A DNA stretch of 64,000 bases from positions 1,178,001-1,242,000 of the forward strand of contig NZ_CP047118.1 of assembly GCF_030440555.1 (NCBI RefSeq), written 5' to 3'. Below the pieces are notes generated by a model. It was not told where the DNA came from and ran no database searches. It was given only the letters and a program-made list of their open reading frames with translations. Shown here piece by piece: positions 24,136-34,084 of the stretch. Position 1 is the stretch's first letter, and each line of letters starts with the position of its first letter. The translations under genes and the position numbers were made by a program. The DNA is from Corynebacterium caspium DSM 44850. Its GTDB lineage: Bacteria > Actinomycetota > Actinomycetes > Mycobacteriales > Mycobacteriaceae.

Positions 24136-25772
24136 GTAATTTAAGAACTGAAATAAAGGCTCTTTGGCAAACGCGTCGCCTCAGTGGAATTCGCTTAGCA
24201 GAGATAATCGGCCCGGTACTTGCAGGAGTACTCACTATGGTTTCTTCCATAGGTTTAACAGTGGTCTCTGCCTGGTTGATTACTAAAGCTTGGGAAAAAC
24301 CTTTTATCGTAGAAATTGCCTTAGCGGTTACCGCGGTACGTGCCCTAGGAATTTCTCGGGCTGTATTTCGCTATGTTGAAAGGTTGGTTTCACATCGGTT
24401 AGCGCTGCAAGTAGCTGGCCGTACCCGCGAAAATGCTTATATATTACTAACAAATGGGGATCCGCGCCGTATTTTAGCGCTCAACCGTGGTGCCTTATTA
24501 ACTCGTTTAGGCTCTGATATTGATGAAGTGTCAGAAGTAATAATTCGGGCAATTGTTCCCATTGGTACCAGCATTATTACCTCCCTTTGTGCGGTAATAA
24601 TGGCAGCTACACTTTCCTTATCTGCAGCAAGCATTTTGGCAGCAGGATTATTTTTAAGTTTTTGTATTCCTCCGTTATTTGCCGCTCGCGCCATACGTAT
24701 AAGTGATAAGTCCAGAGCTCAAGCACTACAGGAATACACCAGCATCGCAGATGAAGTATTAAACCATTCAGCGACATTAAGAGTAGAAAACCTCCTAGAT
24801 ACTGCCTTAGAAAAAGCCCATAAAGCCGCCTTAACTCAAGTTGCGGCCACTGAAAAAGCTGCGCCTGCTAATGCCTGGAGTGCTGCTGCAGGATTACTCA
24901 TTCACGGTTTTACCGTACTTACTATGCTGTTTTTAGCCGGATATGAATATATTTCCGCAGACCAAAATCCCCACTCTCCACAATGGTTGGGAGTTTTGGT
25001 TTTACTATCCCTGGCAGCCTTCGAAGCTGTAGCTATGTTACCGGGAGCGGCCGCTAATATTACGCGCGCTTCAGCTGCAGCTAATCGCCTAGGTGAGCTG
25101 ATAACTCCAGCTCAGCTAACCAGCTCAGGCACCCAAATTGTGCCAGCAGAACCATCCTTGCGAACCCAAAATCTTATCGTAGGATTTGATAAAGACCTGG
25201 CTTCATGGGAGCTAGATCTACCATGGGGAAGCCGTCAAGAAATTGTGGCACCTTCTGGATATGGCAAAACTACACTGCTTTTAACTTTGGCCGGATTATT
25301 GCCTGCCCGACACGGCACAGTATTCCTAGCTGAGCAGCCAATAAGCTCCTATGCAGCGGATTCACTGCGCCATAAAGTGGCTTTGAGCTTAGAAGATGCA
25401 CATATATTTTCCACCACTGTGGGTGATAATTTATTGCTCGGGGCCAATAGTGCTGACCCAGAATTAATAGCTGAAGTACTAGCCGCTGTAGGTCTAAAAG
25501 AATGGGTTTCTGGACTTCCACAAGGCTTAGATACCGTGCTTTATGACGGTGACCAGAGCTTATCTGGTGGACAACGGCGCCGGTTGCTGCTGGCTCGGGC
25601 ACTGCTAACTAATGCTCCGATCTTATTATTAGATGAGCCCACCGAACACCTCGATCCAGCCAGTGCCCAAGAATTGACAGATTTAGTTTTAAAATCTGAA
25701 AATCTACCTGGCGCGCGGGCCCAACGTAGTGTGATTGTGGTGCGACATCCGCGCGAAGAGCCGGGAATTTAA
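24132..25772 (+). CDS. cydC: ABC exporter for cytochrome bd assembly, CydC
   Basis: A 546-residue half-transporter and partner of CydD. The membrane domain includes AWLITKAWEKP and RALGISRAVFRYVERL, a pattern typical of CydC. The ATPase has Walker A PSGYGKTT, a full-length helical subdomain, signature LSGGQRRRLLLARAL and Walker B ILLLDEPTEHLD. It ends with an H-loop-like VVRHP. The GTG start overlaps the cydD stop. It ends 4 bases before the convergent MFS gene, with no terminator in between. Confidence 0.93.
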   Translation: MSNLRTEIKALWQTRRLSGIRLAEIIGPVLAGVLTMVSSIGLTVVSAWLITKAWEKPFIVEIALAVTAVRALGISRAVFRYVERLVSHRLALQVAGRTRENAYILLTNGDPRRILALNRGALLTRLGSDIDEVSEVIIRAIVPIGTSIITSLCAVIMAATLSLSAASILAAGLFLSFCIPPLFAARAIRISDKSRAQALQEYTSIADEVLNHSATLRVENLLDTALEKAHKAALTQVAATEKAAPANAWSAAAGLLIHGFTVLTMLFLAGYEYISADQNPHSPQWLGVLVLLSLAAFEAVAMLPGAAANITRASAAANRLGELITPAQLTSSGTQIVPAEPSLRTQNLIVGFDKDLASWELDLPWGSRQEIVAPSGYGKTTLLLTLAGLLPARHGTVFLAEQPISSYAADSLRHKVALSLEDAHIFSTTVGDNLLLGANSADPELIAEVLAAVGLKEWVSGLPQGLDTVLYDGDQSLSGGQRRRLLLARALLTNAPILLLDEPTEHLDPASAQELTDLVLKSENLPGARAQRSVIVVRHPREEPGI

Positions 25773-25776
25773 TTGC

Positions 25777-27006
25777 TTATTGATTTGCGGTTTTAAAGGG
25801 GAGAGTTTCAGGTGCAAAAAGCCATTGAAAAGCCGCTACGAGCATTATGGCACCAGTAATTAGAAAACCTATTTCGAAACTGTATTTTGTAGCAATTAGA
25901 CCTACTGCTACTGGGCCGATAGTAGCGCCGAGATCTTGGGACATTTGAAATCCTGCCAAGACGCGCCCGCCAGATCTTTGATTACCAATAATATCTGCTA
26001 CCACAGCTTGTTGGGCTGGATTATATATGCCTACCCCAGCACCAGCACAGGCAGAAAGAATACAAAGACTCCATAAATTTTCACTATTTGCTAAAAGCCC
26101 GGTAAAAACTCCATTACCTATTAAGCCTAAAATTATTAGCGGTTTGCGTCCAATTTTATCGGCAGCACGGCCAGCAAATTGCAAACAAATAGCATTTCCA
26201 ATTGCAAAAGAAGCCAAAGCCATAGCAGAGCTAGCTACCCGATTATTTTCGAAAGTAACTGCGGCAAATAACGGGATAGCAGTAACTCGAATGCCAAAGC
26301 TAGTCCAACCATTAGCAAAAGCGCCAACTAGAGAAGCTACATAGGATTTATGTTTAAGAGCTTCCCAAAAACTCATAATAGGAAGATGTAATTTGCCATC
26401 TAAATATTGTGACTGCTGCTCGTCTTGCAACGAAATACTTGAGGTATACCGGGCAACGAATCCAGTTGCGATAACTATCATGGCGCCATAGATAGCAAAA
26501 GGGACTCGCATCCCAAGTGGGGCCATAAAAGCACCGATAACTGGTCCAATAGTGGTTCCCAAAAGAGTTGCAGAGGCATAAGCGGAAGCACATCTGCCAC
26601 GAATCTCCACTGGGGCTAGTTTTACAACCAAAGCCATTGCGGAAACTGTGGCGGCTACTGAACCTATTCCAGATATTGCGCGCAGCAGCATTACTTGCCA
26701 ATAAGCTTGGGCAAAAGCTACCGCGCCTGTACTTACTGCAATAAGTAATAAGCCATATAAATAAACTGGCCTACTGCCCCATCTGTCTAAAACTGGCCCA
26801 GCTAGAGGCCCAAAAAGTAGCCTTGTTACCGAAATAATTGATACTGCAGCACTGGCAGCAGCAAGACTTACATTAAAAGAATGGGCAAATTGCGGCAGGA
26901 TAGGTGCAATTAGCCCGTATCCTAAACCAATTAAAAAAGTAGCTGCCACTAATACCCATATGGTGGCAGGTATTTTGGCAGCCCCTGGAGCTAGCGGATG
27001 AGACAT
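25777..27006 (-). CDS. MFS transporter (drug/metabolite exporter type)
   Basis: A 409-residue 12-helix transporter. The N-terminal half has the loop GPLAGPVLDRWGSRPVY (motif A variant GxxxDRxGxR), and the second half has a matching AGRAADKIGRKP. The motif around residues 100-160 (ISGIGSVAATVSA and TLLGTTIGPVIG) resembles the antiporter motif C of proton-driven exporters. Substrate is unknown. It stands alone and converges on cydC. Confidence 0.85.
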   Translation of the reverse strand: MSHPLAPGAAKIPATIWVLVAATFLIGLGYGLIAPILPQFAHSFNVSLAAASAAVSIISVTRLLFGPLAGPVLDRWGSRPVYLYGLLLIAVSTGAVAFAQAYWQVMLLRAISGIGSVAATVSAMALVVKLAPVEIRGRCASAYASATLLGTTIGPVIGAFMAPLGMRVPFAIYGAMIVIATGFVARYTSSISLQDEQQSQYLDGKLHLPIMSFWEALKHKSYVASLVGAFANGWTSFGIRVTAIPLFAAVTFENNRVASSAMALASFAIGNAICLQFAGRAADKIGRKPLIILGLIGNGVFTGLLANSENLWSLCILSACAGAGVGIYNPAQQAVVADIIGNQRSGGRVLAGFQMSQDLGATIGPVAVGLIATKYSFEIGFLITGAIMLVAAFQWLFAPETLPFKTANQ

Positions 27007-27106
27007 ATCGCCAGATTATCAAATATTAAATTGAGTGTTTAGAAGTACCCTGAGTTAGCACACGTGTTCGAATAGCGGTTTAAAACTGTCCCTGCTGCTG
27101 AGTAGG

Positions 27107-27598
27107 GTGCGAATTATGAAAAAGATCTCTTATCTGCATCCTGGCAACGCAAGTTCTCCGCACGCTCTAAGACGCTTCCACAGCGAGGAGCTCTACCACT
27201 TAGATGCCATAATTAGGCACCCGCGTTCACTAGCGCGCACCAATCCCACTTGGCGTCCACCGCGAATGCATTTACCTGGGCATATCCAAAGCACGAATTT
27301 AAATGTGACCATCACTCGCCGCCGAATTAGCCAGACTGCGCGTGATATTTTAAGGCAATACGGAGCAGCTGAAGCCAGCTATATTATTACGCTGCGCTTT
27401 ACTCAACCGCATTCTAAGCAAACTTCACTAAACCGCGCCGAGGCTTGGGTTCGGGCACTATTGCCAGATTCAGCAGCTCCTTGTGTACACCAATTAGCGG
27501 CAGCCGGAAGCGCTACTTTTTGCTGGTTTACAGATAGTAAATTAATTCCGATACCTTCCCCGTCCTGGATTTTCGAAGGCTATCGCACAGTTGCATAA
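27107..27598 (+). CDS. Uncharacterised basic protein
   Basis: A 163-residue soluble protein rich in Arg and His in its first 90 residues, with no membrane segment or signal peptide and no motif I recognise. The GTG at 27107 or the ATG at 27116 could start it; MKKISY at 27116 looks more natural, but neither has a strong ribosome-binding site. It is convergent with the acidic-protein gene 26 bases downstream. The composition is consistent with nucleic-acid binding, but that is a guess. Confidence 0.55.
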   Translation: MRIMKKISYLHPGNASSPHALRRFHSEELYHLDAIIRHPRSLARTNPTWRPPRMHLPGHIQSTNLNVTITRRRISQTARDILRQYGAAEASYIITLRFTQPHSKQTSLNRAEAWVRALLPDSAAPCVHQLAAAGSATFCWFTDSKLIPIPSPSWIFEGYRTVA

Positions 27599-27624
27599 AA
27601 GGTAGGTGCTATATCTAAAAAATC

Positions 27625-28236
27625 CTAGGATTCAGAAAGCGGAAAATCAGCGCCATCATCGATGGGTAAGAGTTGCTCTTCCCAACTATCAGCACAATCA
27701 GCTGCTAGCGAAATAACGTCAAAAAGCTTATCGAAATCACGGAATACCCCAAGATCTAACACTTCACCTTCGCCTTCTTCATCAGGCATCGAAATAAAGG
27801 AGATATAAGCAAGGGGCTCATTATCTTCGACCTCAGCAGTGACCACTATTGCCGAATGTCCCCCTACCTCAGCGCGCACAATATTGGTGTCTTCTTCGTC
27901 TTGACTAAAATCAAGATCCCCGATTCTCTCGTCATAGCCATCGATAAGATCCTTTAATAAAGTCACCACCCTATCGGTGGCAATATGACGCGAAACTGCA
28001 TCCACAGCTTCTTCAGCTGAGAAAACCACCGCCACTAAGGCAGCATTGAAATCGTCATCATCATCTTCAATATCAGCGGCAGCAATATAAACCGAAGCGG
28101 CAGGAATTACTGGATCAATTTCAACGAACTGAATTTCCAGCTCGGGAGTAATAGGGACAAAAAGTACGCCTCCGCCAGCCCGTGACTCAATATCAACAGC
28201 GTCAAGACCAGCTGCAATGTCTTCATAAAAACTCAC
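27625..28236 (-). CDS. Conserved acidic protein, unknown function
   Basis: About 203 residues and strongly acidic, with an Asp run near residue 55 and Glu/Asp clusters near 110 and 155. There is no signal peptide and no recognised domain. The frame opens at 28254, but GGAAGGTGGGAG lies just before GTG 28236, so translation should start there (sequence beginning SFYEDIAAGLDAV). It looks like a soluble alpha/beta protein of the kind conserved in corynebacteria without known role. It diverges from the AroE-like gene. Confidence 0.7.
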   Translation of the reverse strand: MSFYEDIAAGLDAVDIESRAGGGVLFVPITPELEIQFVEIDPVIPAASVYIAAADIEDDDDDFNAALVAVVFSAEEAVDAVSRHIATDRVVTLLKDLIDGYDERIGDLDFSQDEEDTNIVRAEVGGHSAIVVTAEVEDNEPLAYISFISMPDEEGEGEVLDLGVFRDFDKLFDVISLAADCADSWEEQLLPIDDGADFPLSES

Positions 28237-28384
28237 GATGCTCCCACCTTCCAACGGGATGAATTAAGCCACACAACTAATTCAAAGAGTGCAACCGTTC
28301 TTAGTTTAGCTATCACCGCACAACTATGCTCTTTAAGCATTAAAACCTACCCAGCTTCGGGTCTTGCTTAAGGGTGATTCAGAC

Positions 28385-28401
28385 ACTTAAGTCCCTTAAG
28401 T
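28385..28401. promoter_or_regulatory. 17-bp palindrome upstream of AroE-like gene
   Basis: ACTTAAG-TCC-CTTAAGT is a perfect inverted repeat 36 bases before the start codon, in the divergent region shared with the acidic-protein gene. A related half-site GCTTAAGGG lies about 20 bases upstream. It may be an operator; the regulator is unknown. Confidence 0.4.
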
Positions 28402-28437
28402 CACAGCATATTAAAGGAAAGGTCTACCCTGGTTCCT

Positions 28438-29268
28438 ATGATCAAGCACATAGATCGCGAAACATCTTTATGTATTTCCCTCGCATCTACCCCTTCGAAC
28501 CACGGAGTACGTTTCCATAACTACCTCTATGGGAAGCTCGGGCTGAACTTTATATATAAAGCCATCGCGCCAGCAGATATTATTGCCGCCGTCGCCGGAA
28601 TTCGGGGGCTAAATATCCGCGGAGCTGGGGTGTCGATGCCTTATAAACAAGAGGTAATAGACCTCTTAGATGAGTTACACCCTTCTGCTAGTCGCATAAA
28701 TTCGGTAAATACCATCGTTAATAACGACGGCATCCTAGTGGGATATAACACCGATTACACCGCAGTGCACCAAATCTTGCGCGCCAAACTAGCAGAGCTC
28801 AATTTAGATCCCAGCCAAGTGTCAGTAGCAGCGCGCGGATCCGGAGGCATGGCCAACGCAGTAGTGGCTGCTTGTGCAGATTTAAAACTGCACGGCACCG
28901 TAGTAGCCCGCAATCACATGACAGGCTCAGCCTTAGCAGAAAAATATGGCTGGGAATTTTCCACCACCACCCCAGAAGACGCCGATATTTTAATAAATAT
29001 CACCCCTATTGGGATGGCCGAAACAGCTTTTAGCCAAGAGCAATCCTTTAGCGACACTGAAATATCTAGAGCCCAACTAGTATTTGACGCAGTGGCCTGG
29101 CCAGTGGAAACCCCCTTAATCAAAGCTGCTAAACGCCTAAATATTCCCATAATTAACGGAGGCTCAGTAGTTGCCTTACAAGCCGCTGAACAGTTCATCT
29201 TGTATACCGGAAAGCACCCAAGTACTGAATTAATTCAAGCCGCTGAACAGTATGCCCAGCAGTCATAA
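28438..29268 (+). CDS. Shikimate dehydrogenase family protein (AroE-like)
   Basis: A 276-residue two-domain oxidoreductase. The substrate domain has GAGVSMPYKQEVI with the catalytic Lys, and GYNTD with the catalytic Asp. The NADP domain has the glycine turn ARGSGGMANAV in place of the usual GAGGAAR, followed by NITPIGM. Family enzymes reduce 3-dehydroshikimate to shikimate; corynebacteria have several paralogues, some acting on quinate, so I leave the symbol empty. Its place upstream of odhA is known corynebacterial synteny. AAAGGAAAGG is 15 bases upstream of the ATG, a long spacing. A terminator follows. Confidence 0.82.
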   Translation: MIKHIDRETSLCISLASTPSNHGVRFHNYLYGKLGLNFIYKAIAPADIIAAVAGIRGLNIRGAGVSMPYKQEVIDLLDELHPSASRINSVNTIVNNDGILVGYNTDYTAVHQILRAKLAELNLDPSQVSVAARGSGGMANAVVAACADLKLHGTVVARNHMTGSALAEKYGWEFSTTTPEDADILINITPIGMAETAFSQEQSFSDTEISRAQLVFDAVAWPVETPLIKAAKRLNIPIINGGSVVALQAAEQFILYTGKHPSTELIQAAEQYAQQS

Positions 29269-29277
29269 AGTTCAGCT

Positions 29278-29315
29278 AAGTACGCCCCTGACACCTAGTC
29301 GGGGGCATACTTTCT
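29278..29315 (+). terminator. Terminator after AroE-like gene
   Basis: AGTA-CGCCCC and GGGGGCA-TACT form an imperfect stem around a loop of about ten bases, followed by TTTCT. Confidence 0.55.
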
Positions 29316-29467
29316 ACCGGCCTAATATGACGGGCGTAATGTAGGCGGCAACCGCGCGGTTTTAACTTATTAAACCGGGCAATAATAGCAATATAAATAA
29401 TTACTGATATCCCTGATTTGCATAGTTTGGGGTATGTGGAAGAGAAGGATTGAGGCGAAGAACTGCT

Positions 29468-32400
29468 ATGAGTAACTCCAGCGCTTTCGGCCAAAACCAG
29501 TGGTTAGTGGATGAAATGTTCCAGCAGTGGCAGCGTGATCCCCATTCTGTTGCTAAAGAGTGGCAAGATCTTTTCCAAAGAACTGGGAATCTGAAGGTGC
29601 AGCAATTTACAACTGGCACTGAGGCTTTAGAATCTTCCGGTTCAAATCCAGTATCACCCATGCCGTCTACCCCCACTCCAGTATCTCGGGAAACTATGCA
29701 TGTCCGGGTCAAGCCAGTTTCCCCCCTCCAAGATATTAAAGATTTACCGACCCCAGGCGCCCAACAATTAAAGGGAACCTTCCGGGCAATTGCTAAAAAT
29801 ATGGATCAGTCACTAACGATCCCCACCGCTACTACTGTTCGCGATATGCCAGCACGGCTCATGTTTGAGAACCGAGCGGTAATTAATGACCACCTCAAGC
29901 GCACTCATGGTGGCAAAATTTCTTTTACCCACATAATTGGCTGGGCACTGGTTAAAGCTACACAAATCCACCCCGCAATGAATGTGCGTTATGAGCTACA
30001 AGATGGCAAACCAACAGTTGTAAATCCTGAGCATATTAACTTAGGTTTAGCAATTGACTTACCCCAAAAAGATGGCTCCCGCGCCCTCGTAGTCGCAGCA
30101 ATCAAAGAAACAGAAAAGATGAGTTTCGATGAATTCGTAGCTGCCTACGAAGATATCGTGGCGCGTTCTCGTAAAAATCAGCTAAAAATCAATGACTTCC
30201 AGGGTGTAACTATCTCTCTAACAAACCCTGGAGGCATTGGAACTAGGCACTCAGTACCACGCTTAACTCAAGGCCAAGGCACCATTATCGGGGTTGGTGC
30301 AATGGATTACCCGGCAGAATTTGCTGGGGCTTCTGCAGACCGCCTAGCAGAAGTAGGTGTCGGCAAATTAGTAACCATGACCTCCACCTATGATCACCGG
30401 GTCATACAAGGAGCAGAATCTGGGGAATTCCTCCGCGAAGTATCGCGCTTGCTTATCGACGACGAATTCTATGATGAAATATTTGCCGCACTAAATATTC
30501 CATATGCGCCCATGCGCTGGGCGCAGGATCTTCCCAATATCGGTATTGACAAAAACACCCGGGTTACCCGGTTAATTAATGCCTACCGTTCGCGCGGTCA
30601 CCTAATTGCTGATACCAACCCCTTGCACTGGGAACAGCCCGGACTTCCCGTCCCTGACCATAGTGACCTGCTTTTAGAAACCCATGGGCTAACCATCTGG
30701 GATCTAGATCGCACCTTCAAAGTCGGCGGATTCGGGGGCAAGGAATCCATGACTTTGCGCGAAGTACTATCGCGCCTTCGCAGTGCCTATACTCGCCAAG
30801 TTGGCGCAGAATATATGCAGATTCGCGATGCTGATGAACGCCACTGGCTTCAAGCCCGCATTGAAGCAGGAATGCCCAAGCCCACCAGAGCTCAGCAAAA
30901 ATATATCCTGCAAAAATTAAATGCAGCCGAAGCCTTTGAGAACTTCCTCCAAACCAAATACGTCGGCCAAAAACGCTTCTCATTAGAAGGCGCCGAGTCG
31001 CTAATCCCGCTAATGGATGCCGCCATTGATACTGCTGCAGGCCAAGGCCTAGATGAAGTAGTAATTGGAATGCCACACCGTGGGCGCCTAAATGTGCTCT
31101 TTAATATCGTCGGTAAGCCGCTTTCAGATATTTTCAATGAGTTTGAAGGCCATATGAAAGAAGGCCAAGTCGGCGGCTCTGGAGATGTGAAATATCACCT
31201 AGGCGCTGAAGGCCAACACCTCCAGATGTTTGGCGATGGGGAAATCAAAATAACCCTCGCGGCGAATCCCTCCCATCTAGAAGCCGTAAATCCAGTAATG
31301 GAAGGGATTGCGCGCGCCAAACAAGATATTTTAGATAAAGGCTCCAATACTGACGGCTTCTCAGTTATGCCGCTGCTCCTGCACGGCGATGCCTCTTTTG
31401 CAGGACTGGGCATAGTGCAAGAAACTCTAAATATGATGAGCCTGCGCGGTTATACCGTAGGTGGCACAGTCCATGTGATTGTAAATAATCAGATTGGTTT
31501 TACCACCACCCCAGATTCTGGCCGTTCCTCGTATTACGCTACTGACCTGGCAAAAGCATATAGCTGCCCGGTATTTCACGTAAATGGCGATGACCCAGAA
31601 GCAGTGGTATGGGTAGCACAACTAGCCACGGAATACCGTCGAAAATTTGGTAAAGACGTATTCATTGATCTGATTTGCTATCGTCGCCGCGGACATAATG
31701 AGGCCGATGATCCCTCAATGACCCAACCGCAGATGTATAGCCTCATCGATGATCGCCCCACAGTTCGCGCACAGTACACCGAGAACTTGCTCGGACGCGG
31801 TGATCTCGATGAAAAAGATGCTGAAGCTGCCGCTCGAGACTTCCACGATCAAATGGAATCAGTTTTCAACGAGGTTAAAGACGCCGGCAAAGCACCTATT
31901 AAAGGCCAATCAGGTATTGCCACGGCGCAACAGCTCAGCATTGGGCTTGATACTTCTATCACCCGCGAGGAATTGCTCGAAATTGGTCATGCTTACACCA
32001 CTCCACCAGCGGGACACGAACTGCATCGCCGGGTAAAACCAGTAGCTAGCCGACGCGCCATCGCCGTACAAAACGGCGGCATCGATTGGGCTTGGGCAGA
32101 ACTAATTGCGCTTTCTTCTATTGCTAATGCCGGCAAATATGTCCGTTTGGCAGGCGAAGATACCCGGCGCGGCACCTTTACGCAACGGCATGCCATTCTT
32201 TTTGACCCGGAAACTGGCGAGGAATTTAATCCGCTAAATGAACTTGCCCAGAAGAAGGGCAATGGCGGCAAATTCATGGTGTATAACTCCCCCCTTACCG
32301 AATTTGCTGGAATGGGATTCGAATACGGTTATTCGACGGCCAATCTAGATGCTTTTGTAGCCTGGGAAGCCCAATTTGGAGATTTCGCCAATGGGGCCCA

Positions 32401-33151
32401 AACCATTATTGACCAGTATTTATCTTCTGGTGAAGCCAAATGGGGTTTGCTCTCTAAACTCGTGCTATTACTCCCCCATGGCTATGAAGGCCAAGGTCCT
32501 GATCATTCTTCGGCTCGGATTGAGCGTTACCTACAGCTAGCCGCCGAAGGTTCAATGACTATTGCGCAGCCTTCAACTCCGGCTAACTACTTCCACTTAT
32601 TGCGCCGACACGCCATTGGAACAATCAAACGTCCGATAGTGGTATTCACTCCGAAATCTATGCTCCGCCATAAAGAAGCAGTATCTGCGGTTTCGGAATT
32701 CACTGCTGGCAGCAAATTCCGTTCAGTTATAAACGATGCTCGTTTCACTGATTACTATGGCAAACCCATAAATCCAGAAGCTGCCGCAAAGATTAAGAGA
32801 ATCATTTTAGTAACTGGCAAACTGGGTTGGGATATCGAAGCTCGCCGCCGCCAAGAAGAACGCGAAGATATTGCCGTAGTGCGGCTCGAAATGCTTTATC
32901 CAGTACCTTTCAACCGCTTACGTGACGCATTTGCAATCTACCCAAATGCCACCGAAGTAGTCTTTGCACAAGATGAACCTGCAAACCAAGGTGCTTGGCC
33001 TTTCGTCCACGAGCAGCTACCAGAGCTCATCCCCGAGATGCCTCCGCTACGACGGGTATCTCGACGTCAACAAGCCTCTACGGCAACGGGAAGCGCTAAA
33101 GTACATCAAGCTGAACAAGCCAGGTTAATGGACCAAATTTTCAAGGATTAA
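29468..33151 (+). CDS. odhA: 2-oxoglutarate dehydrogenase, fused E2-E1 subunit
   Basis: A protein of about 1227 residues. Residues 1-40 are a short E1-type N-terminal segment. Residues 110-345 are a dihydrolipoyl acyltransferase catalytic domain with the active-site sequence TYDHRVIQGAESG. The remainder is the thiamine-diphosphate E1 component, with GMPHRGRLNVLF, HGDASFAGLG, the NNQIGFTT stretch and VDDP-like NGDDPEAV. No lipoyl domain is present, as known for corynebacterial OdhA, which uses the lipoyl domains of pyruvate dehydrogenase E2 in a mixed complex. It catalyses the tricarboxylic-acid-cycle step from 2-oxoglutarate to succinyl-CoA. The frame opens at TTG 29450, but ATG 29468 begins the conserved MSNSSAFGQNQWLVDEM sequence. 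Confidence 0.96.
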   Translation: MSNSSAFGQNQWLVDEMFQQWQRDPHSVAKEWQDLFQRTGNLKVQQFTTGTEALESSGSNPVSPMPSTPTPVSRETMHVRVKPVSPLQDIKDLPTPGAQQLKGTFRAIAKNMDQSLTIPTATTVRDMPARLMFENRAVINDHLKRTHGGKISFTHIIGWALVKATQIHPAMNVRYELQDGKPTVVNPEHINLGLAIDLPQKDGSRALVVAAIKETEKMSFDEFVAAYEDIVARSRKNQLKINDFQGVTISLTNPGGIGTRHSVPRLTQGQGTIIGVGAMDYPAEFAGASADRLAEVGVGKLVTMTSTYDHRVIQGAESGEFLREVSRLLIDDEFYDEIFAALNIPYAPMRWAQDLPNIGIDKNTRVTRLINAYRSRGHLIADTNPLHWEQPGLPVPDHSDLLLETHGLTIWDLDRTFKVGGFGGKESMTLREVLSRLRSAYTRQVGAEYMQIRDADERHWLQARIEAGMPKPTRAQQKYILQKLNAAEAFENFLQTKYVGQKRFSLEGAESLIPLMDAAIDTAAGQGLDEVVIGMPHRGRLNVLFNIVGKPLSDIFNEFEGHMKEGQVGGSGDVKYHLGAEGQHLQMFGDGEIKITLAANPSHLEAVNPVMEGIARAKQDILDKGSNTDGFSVMPLLLHGDASFAGLGIVQETLNMMSLRGYTVGGTVHVIVNNQIGFTTTPDSGRSSYYATDLAKAYSCPVFHVNGDDPEAVVWVAQLATEYRRKFGKDVFIDLICYRRRGHNEADDPSMTQPQMYSLIDDRPTVRAQYTENLLGRGDLDEKDAEAAARDFHDQMESVFNEVKDAGKAPIKGQSGIATAQQLSIGLDTSITREELLEIGHAYTTPPAGHELHRRVKPVASRRAIAVQNGGIDWAWAELIALSSIANAGKYVRLAGEDTRRGTFTQRHAILFDPETGEEFNPLNELAQKKGNGGKFMVYNSPLTEFAGMGFEYGYSTANLDAFVAWEAQFGDFANGAQTIIDQYLSSGEAKWGLLSKLVLLLPHGYEGQGPDHSSARIERYLQLAAEGSMTIAQPSTPANYFHLLRRHAIGTIKRPIVVFTPKSMLRHKEAVSAVSEFTAGSKFRSVINDARFTDYYGKPINPEAAAKIKRIILVTGKLGWDIEARRRQEEREDIAVVRLEMLYPVPFNRLRDAFAIYPNATEVVFAQDEPANQGAWPFVHEQLPELIPEMPPLRRVSRRQQASTATGSAKVHQAEQARLMDQIFKD

Positions 33152-33173
33152 CAACTACCGATAGGTAATTTAA

Positions 33174-33240
33174 AGCCCCCTCATTATTAGGCAGGTAGGC
33201 AGGATAAAACCTGCAGCCTCAACAGTGAGGGGGCTGCTAA
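33174..33240. terminator. Bidirectional terminator between odhA and lipoprotein gene
   Basis: AGCCCCCTCA (33174-33183) and TGAGGGGGCT (33226-33235) form a 10-bp stem. A second hairpin CAGGT/ACCTG lies inside the loop. T-rich tracts flank both sides. Confidence 0.75.
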
Positions 33241-33243
33241 ATT

Positions 33244-34059
33244 TTAATTCACATTGGCGGCGTGCCAAGATACCGCGAGTTTTTTGATATCTTCTCCGGC
33301 CTTAAAATCCTTGGTTAATTCTTCCAGATCCGCAGCAGTTATCAGACGACTCACATCATTTAGATGCTTGCGCCCGTATCTATCAATGGCGGTTTTCCGA
33401 AAAACGGCCACAATATTTTCAGGAAGCTCCGGGCTTTCTACAGATTTCTTCGCGGCACCTGCTTGCTGCTCATAACAGCCTTGGGTAGGAGAAGGATCAG
33501 TAATATCGAAAGCCGCAGGTAGGGTGCCAATTGCGGCTTCATATACTGCCCGAATAGGATCTTGCGTGGTACTACCGCTGGTGTTCTCAGCCGCTAAATC
33601 TCGGGCTTGAGCTGGGGATCCCTGGTTGAGCAAGTATCCGGTGCAACTGACCACTACATCAATTTCGGTATCTAGGAACCAGGAAGAAGTATTTGCACTC
33701 GCACCAGGGGCGACATCCGCGCCAGCGGCAGGATTTTCATCCATTATGCGCACTAGGGTCGGGTATCGGTGCTGTTCCAGGTTTTCAGCATAAAGATAGG
33801 CCATCACTATTTGGTCTGGACTACTAGCGGGAGCAACTATTACTAAAGGTTTATCCCCCGCAGCTGCGCCCGCATTTTCAGCTAACTCGCTTTCCCCACT
33901 GCTACAAGCGCCAAGGCCACACGCCATACTAAGGGCCAAAATCCCAGCGATTAGCTTCCCAGGTTTAAATCCCCTGCCCATCACAAGATTAGGCCGAAGG
34001 CGATTTCCCCAAGATTTCTCAGGCTTAGCAACTGGCGCGCTTAGCAGTGTGGTGTTCAT
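33244..34059 (-). CDS. Putative lipoprotein, solute-binding-like
   Basis: A 271-residue exported protein with lipobox LGAC at about residues 50-53 after a hydrophobic stretch (LIAGILALSMA). The N-terminal part before it is long; ATG 33981 (MGRGFKPGK) would give a normal signal peptide, but neither start has a clear ribosome-binding site. The mature part begins with a Ser/Ala-rich linker, then PLVIVAPASSPDQIVMAYLYAE. That stretch resembles ABC-transporter binding proteins of the glycine-betaine type in general form, but no ABC genes are nearby. It lies 25 bases downstream of the stress-type membrane protein gene, so they are likely cotranscribed. Confidence 0.7.
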   Translation of the reverse strand: MNTTLLSAPVAKPEKSWGNRLRPNLVMGRGFKPGKLIAGILALSMACGLGACSSGESELAENAGAAAGDKPLVIVAPASSPDQIVMAYLYAENLEQHRYPTLVRIMDENPAAGADVAPGASANTSSWFLDTEIDVVVSCTGYLLNQGSPAQARDLAAENTSGSTTQDPIRAVYEAAIGTLPAAFDITDPSPTQGCYEQQAGAAKKSVESPELPENIVAVFRKTAIDRYGRKHLNDVSRLITAADLEELTKDFKAGEDIKKLAVSWHAANVN

Positions 34060-34084
34060 AACGTTTAAGAGTAGCGCTAAGACT

